Part shown: positions 44,607-54,131 of the stretch, in pieces
How positions within the stretch are numbered: position 1 is the first letter of the stretch
How the letters are laid out: each line of letters opens with the position of its first letter
Assembly: GCF_024746795.1 (NCBI RefSeq)
Contig: NZ_CP080523.1
Coordinates: forward strand, 496,001 to 560,000
Length of the DNA: 64,000 nucleotides
Reading direction: 5' to 3'
From: Mesorhizobium sp. AR10
GTDB lineage: Bacteria > Pseudomonadota > Alphaproteobacteria > Rhizobiales > Rhizobiaceae
Translations under genes and position numbers: made by a program
The notes under the pieces: generated by a model
The model's input: only the letters and a program-made list of their open reading frames with translations
The model's database searches: none
Told to the model about the DNA's origin: nothing

Positions 44607-45940
44607 GCGACCGTCTCCTCGAAATGCGACGCCTCGCCTTCGGTCTGGCACAAAAATTCCCTCAGCTCGCCAATCGACGCGACAGCCCGGTCAGTTAGGG
44701 GATCGCCGCCTTGCTTGTATTCGCCGACATTGATCAAAAACTCGTTCTCGGCATAGCGCGACAGGAGATCGCGGAAGAAGGATGCTGCCTTGCGATGTGT
44801 CCCAGAAACGACCGCATCCATCACGCGGCTGCGACTCTGCAGCACATCGATAGCGGGGAAATGCGATCGCGCCGCGATAGCGCGTGAGAGGACGACATGG
44901 CCATCGAGAATGCCGCGCGATTCCTCGGCGATTGGATCACCTGTGCCATCACCTTCGACAAGCACAGTGTAGAAGGCCGTGATCGAGCCGCGCTCACCCA
45001 TGCCGGCCCGCTCCAGCAGGCCTGGCAGCATGCCAAACACGGAAGGAGGAAAGCCCCGTCGGGTCGGCGGCTCACCAGCAGCGAGGCCTATTTCTCGCAT
45101 GGCGCGGCAGAAGCGCGTCAGCGAGTCCATCATGAGAGCGACGCGTAGTCCCTGTTCGCGAAAATATTCGGCGAGCGCAGTCGCCATAGGAGCACATTGC
45201 GCCCGCTCCACTGCTGAGCGGTCGGACGTTTCAACGACAACGACCGTACGGCGCAGGCCGGCCTCCCCAAGATGCCGCTCGATGAATTCACGAACTTCAC
45301 GTCCGCGTTCGCCTATGAGGGCGACTATGACAACGTCAGCGGCGGCACCTTTTACGATCTGCGACAATAACGTCGACTTGCCACAACCAGGCTCGCCATA
45401 GATCCCGATTCGCTGACCCTCGCCGCATGTCAGGAGACCATCCAGGGCACGGACTCCGAGCGGGAATGGCCGCTCAACAATGCGCCTTGTCATCGGATTG
45501 GGTGCCCTGCCGCGCAGCGGACGAGTTTCGGACGTTTTAACTTCGCCTTTGCCGTCAAGTGGACGGCAACGGCTGTCAATCACGCGGCCGAGCAAATCGG
45601 GGCCGACTGGCACTTCACGCATTCGTCCGGTGGCCACGACTTCTGTGCGGCTGGACAGGCCGACCAAGTCGCCGATCGGCGTAAGCAACACCCCATCATC
45701 CAACAGGCCGATCACCTCGGCTTCCAGCGACAGTCCGGTTCGCGGATCCTGTAGGAGACAAAGTTCCCCAATACGAGTGTCCGGCAAGACAGCATGGACC
45801 AGTGTACCGATAGCCCGCGTGATCCGTCCGCGCACCACACGCGTGTCGATTTGCTTTGCTGCAGACCTCAAAGACGAGATCGCCGGATCGGGAGCCCGGA
45901 TGCCAGCGAAATTATTATGCTCTGGTACCGGCGTGGTCAC
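44582..45940 (-). CDS. rhcN: RhcN, T3SS ATPase (SctN)
   Basis: This hexameric ATPase at the base of the export gate unfolds substrates and releases chaperones. The 452-residue product carries the Walker A motif GEPGCGKSTL (about residues 180-189), a Walker B strand (VALMMDSLTRFCRAMREIGL, about 265-284), and the ATPase signature (SRAIAARSHFPAIDVLQSRS). Start at the GTG at 45940, overlapping the nolV stop as GTGA. Length matches SctN proteins. Confidence 0.95.
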   Translation of the reverse strand: MTTPVPEHNNFAGIRAPDPAISSLRSAAKQIDTRVVRGRITRAIGTLVHAVLPDTRIGELCLLQDPRTGLSLEAEVIGLLDDGVLLTPIGDLVGLSSRTEVVATGRMREVPVGPDLLGRVIDSRCRPLDGKGEVKTSETRPLRGRAPNPMTRRIVERPFPLGVRALDGLLTCGEGQRIGIYGEPGCGKSTLLSQIVKGAAADVVIVALIGERGREVREFIERHLGEAGLRRTVVVVETSDRSAVERAQCAPMATALAEYFREQGLRVALMMDSLTRFCRAMREIGLAAGEPPTRRGFPPSVFGMLPGLLERAGMGERGSITAFYTVLVEGDGTGDPIAEESRGILDGHVVLSRAIAARSHFPAIDVLQSRSRVMDAVVSGTHRKAASFFRDLLSRYAENEFLINVGEYKQGGDPLTDRAVASIGELREFLCQTEGEASHFEETVAWMSRLTA

Positions 45941-46560
45941 GGTTCGCTTTCCTCAGACAGCAACCCGAAGCCGAGACGCAGCGCGCGCATCTGTGCGTCA
46001 AGTCCCAGATCGACATTGCCATACTCGCTCCACAGCACGCACTGTTGAAGCGACAACGTCGGATCCGGATCGATCCGAACCCTCGGCCGACCCTCCCTTC
46101 CGTCGCATCCAGCAAACTCGCGCGCGAGCATATCGACTTGCATGGGGCATACATGAAGGCAAACTTCCGCGCCGCTGTATTTGCGCTCAATGGCGTGACG
46201 AACAGCCCTCACCAACAGCTCACCCGGGTCGAAAGCGCCCAGAATATCGCTTAGGACCTCCATCACGAGCTGTGGCAGTTCCTGCTCCAGAACCGCCTTT
46301 CGTTGCGCCACTTCGGAGACTGTCCCCGCAATCAGCCGTGCCAGTTCCTCCGCGCCTGCATTCAAACCCTCGATTTGGCCGCGCGCCCGCTCACGCTGAT
46401 AAGCGGCGCGTGCCCAACTGCGAACCCGCCGCTGATGCCGTTCTGCCGCAGCGCGCGCTTCTGCGGCGCACTGCCAGATTTCGAGCTCACTTGCCGGTAT
46501 CAGTGGCCCAACTGGGCGCATCTGCGGTGCGACGGGCGCCGCGGAAACATCGGCTGTCAT
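45937..46560 (-). CDS. nolV: NolV, ATPase regulator (SctL/FliH-like)
   Basis: SctL proteins bind the ATPase and link it to the sorting platform. The 207-residue product has an N-terminal Pro/Ala region and a long charged helix rich in Arg and Glu (AAEARAAAERHQRRVRSWAR, about residues 30-50). The C-terminal domain follows (EVLSDILGAFDPGELLVRAV). It overlaps nolU and rhcN by 4 bases each (ATGA and GTGA), so translation is coupled. Confidence 0.88.
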   Translation of the reverse strand: MTADVSAAPVAPQMRPVGPLIPASELEIWQCAAEARAAAERHQRRVRSWARAAYQRERARGQIEGLNAGAEELARLIAGTVSEVAQRKAVLEQELPQLVMEVLSDILGAFDPGELLVRAVRHAIERKYSGAEVCLHVCPMQVDMLAREFAGCDGREGRPRVRIDPDPTLSLQQCVLWSEYGNVDLGLDAQMRALRLGFGLLSEESEP

Positions 46561-47201
46561 AGCGCCGGGATCTCCGTCTCTAAATGGGCTAGCACGAGCG
46601 AAAACAACTGGCCGGAGGCATTGCCGTGCTCGGGCGCTGGATTCTCGGCGGCTGTCCCGAGGGGCAACCGTAGAAGCACGCGGTTACGCTCAAGCACTGG
46701 ACTCTGATCGAGCCAAGCACCAAGGCAGGCATGTCCATCGTGTTCAATTTGGAGCACGAGTTTTTTCGGATCAGCGATCAAACTGCCTGTGATCGCATAC
46801 GCCAGATGTCGGATGCCAAAAGCGTGCGCATCAGCGCCGATATGTTCAACTAGCACCGTGAGGTGACGTTGTGAAACAAGCTTCAGCAGCGAACGAGCAT
46901 GCCAAACACTGCCCGCAAAGAGGGCAGCCCGACGCGGGTCATGCCCCTGCAGAAGATCCGGCCGCCAGCCGCATCCGTTCGAATCCGTGTCATTGTCAAG
47001 CAGCAATTCTGCCAATTTTGGCTGCAGCCTGGCACAGGTCTGCAACTGCACCACTGTCGCAGCCGATAACGTCGGATCCAGACAGGCGGCAATACGAGTC
47101 GGATGGGCCGAAGCAGCAAGCTTGCTCCAGTACACGGAACGTAATTGCGACGAATGATCGCGATCGCTAGTCTGCATCGAAATGGGCATTGAGAATATCA
47201 C
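46557..47201 (-). CDS. nolU: NolU, cytoplasmic T3SS accessory protein (SctK-like)
   Basis: NolU-type proteins link the sorting platform to the inner-membrane ring. The 214-residue product starts with a GTG at 47201, directly after the rhcJ stop (TAG GTG). In-frame ATGs follow within about 10 codons (MPIS, MQTS) and could be used instead. There is no signal peptide. Domains are not distinctive by eye, so the call rests largely on gene order nopB-rhcJ-nolU-nolV-rhcN, which is conserved in rhizobia. Confidence 0.82.
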   Translation of the reverse strand: MIFSMPISMQTSDRDHSSQLRSVYWSKLAASAHPTRIAACLDPTLSAATVVQLQTCARLQPKLAELLLDNDTDSNGCGWRPDLLQGHDPRRAALFAGSVWHARSLLKLVSQRHLTVLVEHIGADAHAFGIRHLAYAITGSLIADPKKLVLQIEHDGHACLGAWLDQSPVLERNRVLLRLPLGTAAENPAPEHGNASGQLFSLVLAHLETEIPAL

Positions 47202-48068
47202 CTATGCCGCACGGCCAATGATTTTTTTTCGAATGGCCTCGACAGCGGAAACACCCGAGCGGCCCCCGATCTTGGATAATTCGCCCGATGATTGTCTGCG
47301 CCGATGCCGAAGAACACTTGCTAAGAGATAGCACGCCACAGCGAATACAGCTGCGGCAACACCCATCACGATCGCCAGAAGTGGCGCAGGAAAGGATTTA
47401 GACGCTTGGGCCAACGCAGTCGCCGGTACGGAGGGTTGCTCATGTACGGACCGTTCCACTGGCACCAAAACCACTTCGACCTTTTCGTAGGACAAGCCTT
47501 CGATGCTGTCGGCGACGAGCATCTTTATTTTCGGCAGCAGAACGGAAATATTTGCTTTGGCGTCGTGCCGGATAAAGACCGAGGCCGAGGATGGCGTGCC
47601 GCCCGCTCGTAACAGGTCGTTATTCGGCAGAACGACATGAACACGTACTGAGAAGACGCCATCAATATCGCTGATCGTGCGCGACAACTCTTCGCTCAGA
47701 GCATAAACGTAACGGGCGCGCTCCTCGGTCGGCGAGGCAATCACTCCTGATCCTTCGAATATCTCGCCGATGTTCTTGAAAGACTGGCGCGGCAGCCCCT
47801 TGGCATTCAAGAGGTTGATTGAGAAGGCAAGCCGCTTTTCGTCAACCTGGATCGTGCTGGTCCCGTCCTTAGCGGCAACCCGGACCGCGTCAACTCCGTT
47901 GTCTATCAGAAGCGCGAGCATCTCATTCGCCTCGCGCTCCTGCAATTGCGCGTAGAGATCGACCTTGCAACCACTCAAGGCGAAGAGAAGTGGCAGCACG
48001 ACAAAATGAACCGATCGCCGACCAGACGGGCGACTACGCATGATTTCGCCATGGGCTAAGCCAATCAT
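47202..48068 (-). CDS. rhcJ: RhcJ, inner-membrane ring lipoprotein (SctJ)
   Basis: SctJ forms the inner ring of the basal body. The 288-residue product has a lipoprotein signal (VLPLLFALSGC, lipobox LSGC at about residue 34), then the ring-building domains (VDLYAQLQEREANEMLALLI; SVRVHVVLPNNDLL). A C-terminal membrane anchor follows (LLAIVMGVAAAVFAVACYLL, about residues 225-245). Start at the ATG at 48068, 9 bases after the nopB stop. A second ATG (MRSRPSG) lies nine codons in. Confidence 0.93.
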   Translation of the reverse strand: MIGLAHGEIMRSRPSGRRSVHFVVLPLLFALSGCKVDLYAQLQEREANEMLALLIDNGVDAVRVAAKDGTSTIQVDEKRLAFSINLLNAKGLPRQSFKNIGEIFEGSGVIASPTEERARYVYALSEELSRTISDIDGVFSVRVHVVLPNNDLLRAGGTPSSASVFIRHDAKANISVLLPKIKMLVADSIEGLSYEKVEVVLVPVERSVHEQPSVPATALAQASKSFPAPLLAIVMGVAAAVFAVACYLLASVLRHRRRQSSGELSKIGGRSGVSAVEAIRKKIIGRAA

Positions 48069-48077
48069 TCGCGCCGT

Positions 48078-48572
48078 TCATCCTTCTTTTATTAGTTTGT
48101 TCACCGATGAGGTGATGCCGCTGACACCTTTGGAAACAAGGGCAACCTGGGTGACGCCGTTGTAGAGATCCCGCAGACCAGCAACCATCGCTTCGAAGTC
48201 ACCCCCTGCTCGCGGAACGTCCGACGTCCCCGTTGCCCCACCTTCGACCGGAAGCCTCTCAGCCGCACCCGGTAGAGCGCCCTTCGGAAGGGCTACCTGA
48301 TGGTCGGGCGCGGCAGAGGTAACTGCATTGTCCCCGTGCATCGAAGAAATCGCCTGCAGCACGCGGTGTCCCAGCGGACTTGTCTGCGCAGTCGCACGTT
48401 GAACATCCAAGGGCGGAGGAACAGGCGCCGCCGCAGCGGCATCGTTTTTCATCGAGGCAGCCGCCTGGGCTAGAGCGTGGTCAAACTGGGCCTGCTCGCC
48501 GAATGACGGTGAGCCAACCCTGGAGAGACTGTCAGTAACACTGGCAGGGATCGACGTGACAGGCATCATCAT
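48078..48572 (-). CDS. nopB: NopB, secreted T3SS component
   Basis: NopB is a minor component of rhizobial T3SS pili. The 164-residue product starts MMMPVTSIPASVTDSLSRVG, has an Ala/Pro-rich middle, and a hydrophobic-helical end (MVAGLRDLYNGVTQVALVSK, then SGITSSVNKLIKEG) as expected. The open frame is longer (to 48764), but that part crosses the tts box, so the ATG at 48572 is used. It opens the large operon nopB to rhcU. Confidence 0.87.
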   Translation of the reverse strand: MMMPVTSIPASVTDSLSRVGSPSFGEQAQFDHALAQAAASMKNDAAAAAPVPPPLDVQRATAQTSPLGHRVLQAISSMHGDNAVTSAAPDHQVALPKGALPGAAERLPVEGGATGTSDVPRAGGDFEAMVAGLRDLYNGVTQVALVSKGVSGITSSVNKLIKEG

Positions 48573-48645
48573 ACAAGGACTCGATTGCTTCTCTTTAACG
48601 TGTGATGAGTCCAGCCGGTTCATCGCCCGCTGTTGAGTCAATCCC

Positions 48646-48676
48646 TTAGGGAGGCGAGCTGACGACAAGCTGACGG
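48646..48676 (-). promoter_or_regulatory. tts box upstream of nopB
   Basis: On the minus strand: GTCAGCTTGTCGTCAGCT (core 48674 to 48657), then cgcctcccTA. It has two differences from the tts-box core and the conserved TA end. It is about 75 bp upstream of the nopB start and about 85 bp from rhcC1 on the other strand, so it may serve both directions. Confidence 0.82.
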
Positions 48677-48757
48677 GAGCGTCGGTTGGCCATTTAAAGT
48701 CACTTTGACGACTTTGGTGACTTGTGAAAATTCCATCCTTTGGTTTATCAGGGCGAG

Positions 48758-49462
48758 ATGCCAAGAACGTTCATACGATCCACCATCCTGCACAGCTTGA
48801 AAAGACTTCTCTGTGTCGGGTTTTTTCTCTCCGCCGGCATCCAAACAACTGTCGGCGCCCCCCTATCGCTTCCCTCGACACCCTATAGGTATACGGTTCT
48901 AGATCAGGATCTCACTGCCGCGTTGCAGGAATTCGGCAACAACCTGAACATCAGGGTCAATATCAGCGCCGAGGTGAAGGGGCGGATTCGCGGGCGTATG
49001 CCGGATTTGCCACCGCGCGAGTTCCTGGACCGCTTGACCAACCTGTACCATCTCCAATGGTACTATGATGGGCTTGTGCTCTATGTGTCTGCTGCAAAAG
49101 AAGCGCAAACTCGGATGCTTGTGCTCACTTCGGTTCGTTTCGATGCCTTCAACGGCGCCCTCGATAGGCTTGGCATCTCCGATGACCGCTATGTAGTGAG
49201 ACCCACGCCCGGAAATGGCCTCGTCCTTGTTTCCGGTCCACCGCGCTTCATCGCGCTCGTGGAGCAGACGTTCAACGGCCTTGTGGCCGAGGCGCAGGCG
49301 CAGCCTCACGTCGCTGAGACGCCGCCAAGGGAATCGGTACTGATATTGTTTCGGGGTTCCTCCACCACGGTCGTCCGTAACGGACAACCGGAAGTCTCTT
49401 ATTCTTCTGACGTGCCGCAACCGGATAGCGTTGCAGGGAAGCCTGAGCTGAGCCAGAAATGA
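48758..49462 (+). CDS. rhcC1: RhcC1, N-terminal part of the T3SS outer-membrane secretin
   Basis: In rhizobia the secretin is split into RhcC1 and RhcC2. The 234-residue product has a signal peptide (LLCVGFFLSAGIQTTVGA, about residues 15-33) and then the N0/N1 ring domains of SctC proteins (YTVLDQDLTAALQEFGNNLN; EFLDRLTNLYHLQWYYDGLV). A further ring domain follows (DRYVVRPTPGNGLVLVSGPP). The beta-barrel part is absent, as expected for RhcC1. Start at the ATG at 48758; an upstream TTG at 48740 is possible. It diverges from nopB. Confidence 0.9.
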   Translation: MPRTFIRSTILHSLKRLLCVGFFLSAGIQTTVGAPLSLPSTPYRYTVLDQDLTAALQEFGNNLNIRVNISAEVKGRIRGRMPDLPPREFLDRLTNLYHLQWYYDGLVLYVSAAKEAQTRMLVLTSVRFDAFNGALDRLGISDDRYVVRPTPGNGLVLVSGPPRFIALVEQTFNGLVAEAQAQPHVAETPPRESVLILFRGSSTTVVRNGQPEVSYSSDVPQPDSVAGKPELSQK

Positions 49463-49465
49463 CAT

Positions 49466-49755
49466 CTAAGGAGACGCCGCAGCTTCTGGAGAAATCATCA
49501 CGTCGGCCGCTCCTGATTGTGAATTCTTCTGAAATTCGTCAGTTTCTCGAAAGCTAAGCCGCTCATGATGGGAATCGGAAGCCCCATGTCGCTGGCTTTT
49601 GGCTGGAATTGACCTTGGGGCTAACAACGAGCGGAGCAATTAAAGGCACTGCTAGGGGCCATTTTTGGCGACCGGCCAACGCTCGGAACGTTCGTGAAAC
49701 ATTGGCTTACATGAGGCCTTTGTTGGGATTTCAACGTCACGTCTGAGGATGCACA
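49466..49755. other. Intergenic region with the nopX promoter
   Basis: About 290 bp between rhcC1 and nopX. It holds a tts box (49536-49566) and otherwise no gene. Confidence 0.7.
49536..49566 (+). promoter_or_regulatory. tts box upstream of nopX
   Basis: GTCAGTTTCTCGAAAGCT (core 49538-49555) with one difference from consensus, followed by aagccgctcA. It points toward nopX, about 190 bp downstream. Confidence 0.88.
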
Positions 49756-51595
49756 ATGTCGGCCAGCAACCTTTCATCATCCATCACCTCGAATCTCCCA
49801 CAGCCCGTACAGGCATGGTCGGGCCTGAAGCCTTCTGCCGCGGTATTGCAGACTCAGCAAAGCGCATCGTCCTTCGAGGCAATGCTGTCCACCTACTTGC
49901 TCGGAGACATGACCAATCCTGGCGCGCTCCGGGGTCCGCTGGCGCCGGATGTCGAATCGACGTTGGAAGATTTGCGGCAGCACCCATTGGACCTGCTGCC
50001 GTCGCATATGAAGGCGGCAATCGAATCGATGGATCAGGCCCCGCAGCCTCCTGCGATCGCCTCCGATTTCATATCGCCGGCTCCCGTGCCAAGCTCGACG
50101 ATCACGTGGAACGGCGGCTCGCTAACCAAGGCCGAGTTGCAGATCGTGGCAGTGCTGAACCGTCACAAGGACCAATGCCCACTCAGTTGGGAGTCGCTTG
50201 GCGATAAAGCCAAATGATCCCTCTACGCCGCCGGATCTGAAAGCGGCGATCGAAGGACTGCAGCAGGATCCCGAACTCTTTTACGCGATCGGATCGCAGG
50301 GCGATGGTCGCTGTGGAGGCAAAATCACGGCGAAGGATTTGTCTGGATTTTCCCACCATCACTCACAAGTTGCCGAATTTCAGGACCGGCAGGCGCAAAG
50401 CTACCAGCAGAACTACATTCCATCCGACAGCGCCGGAAATGCTCAGCCTTCGGTCATGACCTTGAGCGATGCATTGCGCGAGCTTTACCGGTACTCCGAC
50501 GACCTGCCTAAGGATCTAAGCCTGGCTGATTTCAAGCGGATCGTCGACGGCCAAGCGAAAACCGGCAAATGTCCGCCTCAGGTCATTGCGGCTGCTCAAC
50601 ACTTCCTAAATCACCCGGATGCCTGGAAGCAGCTGTGCGGTGGTTCAGATACGGTCCATAAAGACGAGTTCCTCAAAGCCGCTACATCGTCAATGAGCCT
50701 CACGCAAACCGAGCTGAACACGCTCAAGATGATTAACAGCAATCAGCGCGCCTTCTTTGGGAGCGGTGACCTGACTCGTGACAAGCTGGCGAGCATGGCC
50801 GACGACAAGAGCCTCGATCCGAAGGTACGCCAAACGGCCTCGCAGTTACTCTCCGATCCGCTTTTGTTCGGTTTGCTGAACAATTCAATTACGGGCTATA
50901 AGACCCACAATGAGTTCTTCGACTTCGGCGGCGGGCATACGGTCGATTCCGGCAACATCAGCAAAAAAGACTTCGCGCAATTCTACGGCAACATGTCTGT
51001 TGCGAACAGCACCGTTCAGAAAACGAAAACCCATGTGCCTGAAGCCGCTGCAGAGCAGGAGGCCGTCGCGGACATGATGATGGGTGCGGCGGACCAGCCC
51101 GATATCAAGTCTTCCAAAAAGAACGGCGGGGCCTTCATCCACACAGTCGGCGACGTGCTCAAGGTGTACTCGACAGTGGTTGATTGGACTGCGACGGCGG
51201 TTGGTCTACTCAGCTTCATTCCGGCCGTGGGCCAAGTGGCCGATCTCGCATCCATGGCGCTTGCGTGCGAGGCGCAAGCGTTGAATGTTGTCCGTACAGC
51301 TATTACCGGAGGCAATATGAAGCAGGCGCTGCTAGAAGCTGGCCTCGGTGTCGCAGCGCAGGCGGTCAGTCTTGTCGCCGGCCCCCAGGTCAAACTCGCG
51401 ATTCGCAACGGGCTCATCAGGAAGGCAATGGAAGAGGCTGCGACGGCCGGCATCAATCTGCCGCTTTCAACGGCGCAAACCTACGCAGAAGAGTATTTGA
51501 ACAATCTGCAGGCACGCCTGAATGCGGAACCTGTCCACGCCGCAGGTATTCCTAGCCCGATCGGCACGCCGCAATTATCTCAGAACGTGGCCTGA
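49756..51595 (+). pseudogene. nopX: NopX, T3SS translocon protein (HrpF family), split by a frameshift
   Basis: NopX would help form the translocon pore in the host membrane. Two frames carry it. The first (49756-50217) starts MSASNLSSSITSNLPQPVQA and ends ...SWESLGDKAK. The second (to 51595) goes on NDPSTPPDLKAAIEGLQQDP and reaches a hydrophobic region (TATAVGLLSFIPAVGQVADL, about 330 codons into it) and the C-terminus. At 50211-50214 the text gccAAATGAtcc has one A more than needed; removing it joins both parts into about 612 codons, close to known NopX size. As it stands only the first 153 residues, or a separately started C-terminal part, can be made, unless ribosomes slip at the A run. 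Confidence 0.88.
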
Positions 51596-51718
51596 TAAAC
51601 GGATTGCGCTTCCTCGGCGCGATCCCCCATCCTGCCAATCAGCGGCCGCGTAAAGCTTTGCTGCCGCGGCGCTATCGATCTGACCGGCGCGCCTGGAAGA
51701 TCGCCAGATCGCCATCTA

Positions 51719-53149
51719 GGTGCCGTCGCAGGAGTGGTTGGAATTGTGAGTTGGCGTAGTCTCCGGGGTGTCAAACCTCGAATCATCCGGCGTTAGAGCG
51801 CCGGACAGGAGACTACGCCATGACAAGGACTACCATGAATGCGGAAGCCGTTCATCCTGGGGATGAGGCGACGAGCTATCTTTTCGACAACTGGTTTGAT
51901 CCGATTGAAGCTGGCCTGCGCGAGCGGGTGCGCGGCTTCATCGAGACGATGCTCGAGACCGAGCTGGACGCGGTGCTTGCCCGTCCCCGTTATGGCCGGG
52001 CAGCCGGCGGCGCGCAGTGATGAGACCACCGGTGTCGCCGGCCACCGCCACGGCAGCCGGACGCGCACGCTGACGGGGACCTTCGGCACCACCGAGCTCA
52101 CGGTTCCGCGGGCGCGCCTCGATGCCGGCGAGGACAAGACGGTGGAATGGAAGAGCAAGGCCTTGCGCGCCTATCAGCGGCGCACGATGGCCGCCGACGC
52201 GCTGATCGCGTCGAGCTACCTGGCGGGCACGAACACCAGGCGCGTGCGGCGTGCGCTCGCCGCGCTGTTCGGCGGCGCGATCGGCAAGGACGTCGTCAGC
52301 CGCACCTGGCGCAAGGTGAAGACGGACTGGGACGCCTGGAATGCCCGCTCTCTGGCCGACGAGCCGATCGTGCGCCTGATCCTCGACGGGACGGTGGTTC
52401 GTGTCAGGCTCGACCGCAAAGCGACCTCGATCTCGCTGCTCGTGGTCATCGGTGTGCGCGCGGACGGCCAGAAGATCCTGCTCGCGGTCAAGAATATGGG
52501 TGGCGAGACGACGGAGGCCTGGCGGGCCATTCTCGACGATCTCGTCGGGCGCGGCCTGCGCCGACCTGAGTTTCTCATGGTCGATGGCGCACCTGGCTTG
52601 GACAGGGCGATCGCCGCGCTGTGGGACGGGGTGCCGGTGCAGAGATGCACGGTTCACAAGCACAGGAATCTGCTTGCCCATGCTCCCGAGCGGCTGCATG
52701 AGGAGATCAGCGCCGATTACACCGACATGATCTACGCGGCCACGCCGGAGGAGATCGAGAGCCGCCGCAAGGCGTTCCTGCGCAAATGGCGGCTCAAGTG
52801 CCGGGCGGTGGCCGATAGCCTGGAGGAGGCCGGCGAGCGTCTCTTCGCCTTCACCCGGCTGCCGCCGAGCCAATGGAAAAGCGCCAGAACAACAAACGCG
52901 ATTGAGCGTCTGCATGAGGAGTTCAAGCGGCGCATCAAGACCCAGACCGTTCTGCCTTCGGCCGAAACCGCGGCAATGTTGTTCTGGGCGTTGATGGCGT
53001 CCGGTCAAATCTCGATGCGAAAGATCGACGGCTGGCAGACGCTTCCTACGAAGCCACGCGATCAGCAGATTGACCTCGCCGCATGAGCCGATAATCTTAA
53101 CCTACCGGAGGCTGCTCCGCCGAATTCCAACACGACCCGCTACGGCACC
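51719..53149 (+). mobile_element. IS256-family element, copy 1
   Basis: The element is 1431 bp long. Terminal inverted repeats start GGTGCCGTCGCAGGAGTGG (left) and, inverted, GGTGCCGTAGCGGGTCGTG (right). It is nearly identical to copy 2 at 58488-59917 but in the opposite orientation and with one extra base. The flanks (GCCATCTA and GCGGCGCC) show no target duplication, so one side was probably altered by a later deletion. It lies just after nopX. Confidence 0.9.
51820..53086 (+). pseudogene. IS256-family transposase with a 1-bp frameshift (copy 1)
   Basis: The N-terminal part (51820-52020) starts MTRTTMNAEAVHPGDEATSY. The rest is in another frame (to 53086) and contains the IS256 transposase core (GVRADGQKILLAVKNMGGET, then MVDGAPGLDRAIAALW with a catalytic Asp, and the region TTNAIERLHEEFKRRIK with the Glu). 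Copy 2 reads tatggccggcagccgg where this copy reads tatggccgggcagccgg, so one extra G near 52000 breaks the frame. Otherwise the two are the same. Confidence 0.92.
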
Positions 53150-53557
53150 GCGGCGCCGCGCCATCTTGTTCGACACGAACCGGCCAATATTTGGGCGCCT
53201 GGCCATTGATCCAAGCGGTGGCACTTCAGGTACGCGAAGCTTAAAACGCCAACAAAGGGTCCGTTCAGTGCGCATGCCATCGTCTTGCCCTCAAAAGGTG
53301 CCTTGGAGCGGATCCTCTCAAGTCCGTTCACACCATCAGCGTGACAGTAACGGCTGTCTCACCAAGGAAAGTCGCGAGCCTGCAGCGTCCACTCAAGTGC
53401 GCCCTAGTGTGGTGAGGGAGCAGCTTTATCCATCTGGATCGTCGCAAGGTCAACGACCTCGATGAGGCGATGATCGGGCGCCAAATCCGATGGGTCCGCG
53501 CGTTAGGTGCTGGAGCAGCTGCCGGGGTGTACCAGGCAGAGGCGAGACGACTTGACA
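53150..53557. other. Stretch without a clear gene
   Basis: Short frames only. It lies between IS256 copy 1 and y4xK. In S. fredii the effector gene nopL neighbours y4xK; no nopL was recognised here. Confidence 0.5.
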
Positions 53558-54121
53558 TCAGCCGTCTTTGCCCTTCGCGAACGTCCTGTATCTGGCTACT
53601 GGTACAGCCGCACGATCACCATCGCTTGGTTTGACAGCCTTGTTGTCGAGCAAATCGCGCGGATCGCTGACCATTGCCGCCAGGTTATGGCGTATCGAAC
53701 AGCCAAGCGTCTGGTCGAAGGACTTGTCATTGAGTAAAGGGCCGGAATACGAAGGACAGACAGGAGGGCGGGCACGATAGACAATCGCCTCTATTCGCAC
53801 TGCGCCGCCGTTGGTTTGGTCGAGCAAATGGATGTTATAGGCGCCGATGCCCATCTGCCTGGCCTCATGGACGGCCTCTGCGCTGAGCCCGAACGCCCCG
53901 CTGATAAGGAGGTGAAGGGCATCGCGCCGGCCGTGACTTGCCGTTTCAAGGAAAACGCGCAAACGCCGCCGTTCGGAAGCGCGAAGGCTGTGTAACGTTA
54001 GTACGGTGGTCTCCTGCCCGATAAGGATCGGTGCCAATGGCTCGACAATCGGCGCGGTGCTTGTGCAGCCACTTACGCTTACCGTCAGAGTGATCACCAG
54101 ACTTATGATCCGCAACGTCAT
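53558..54121 (-). CDS. y4xK: Y4xK, CpaD-like lipoprotein
   Basis: This 187-residue protein has a lipoprotein signal (MTLRIISLVITLTVSVSGC, lipobox VSGC). The body resembles CpaD-type pilus proteins (LHSLRASERRRLRVFLETAS, then GCSIRHNLAAMVSDPRDLL). It lies 10 bases after rhcC2, completing the order ttsI-rhcC2-y4xK known from S. fredii NGR234. It may help the secretin insert or assemble. The ATG at 54121 is used; a longer frame to 54175 overlaps rhcC2. Confidence 0.83.
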   Translation of the reverse strand: MTLRIISLVITLTVSVSGCTSTAPIVEPLAPILIGQETTVLTLHSLRASERRRLRVFLETASHGRRDALHLLISGAFGLSAEAVHEARQMGIGAYNIHLLDQTNGGAVRIEAIVYRARPPVCPSYSGPLLNDKSFDQTLGCSIRHNLAAMVSDPRDLLDNKAVKPSDGDRAAVPVARYRTFAKGKDG

Positions 54122-54131
54122 TCGTAGACCG

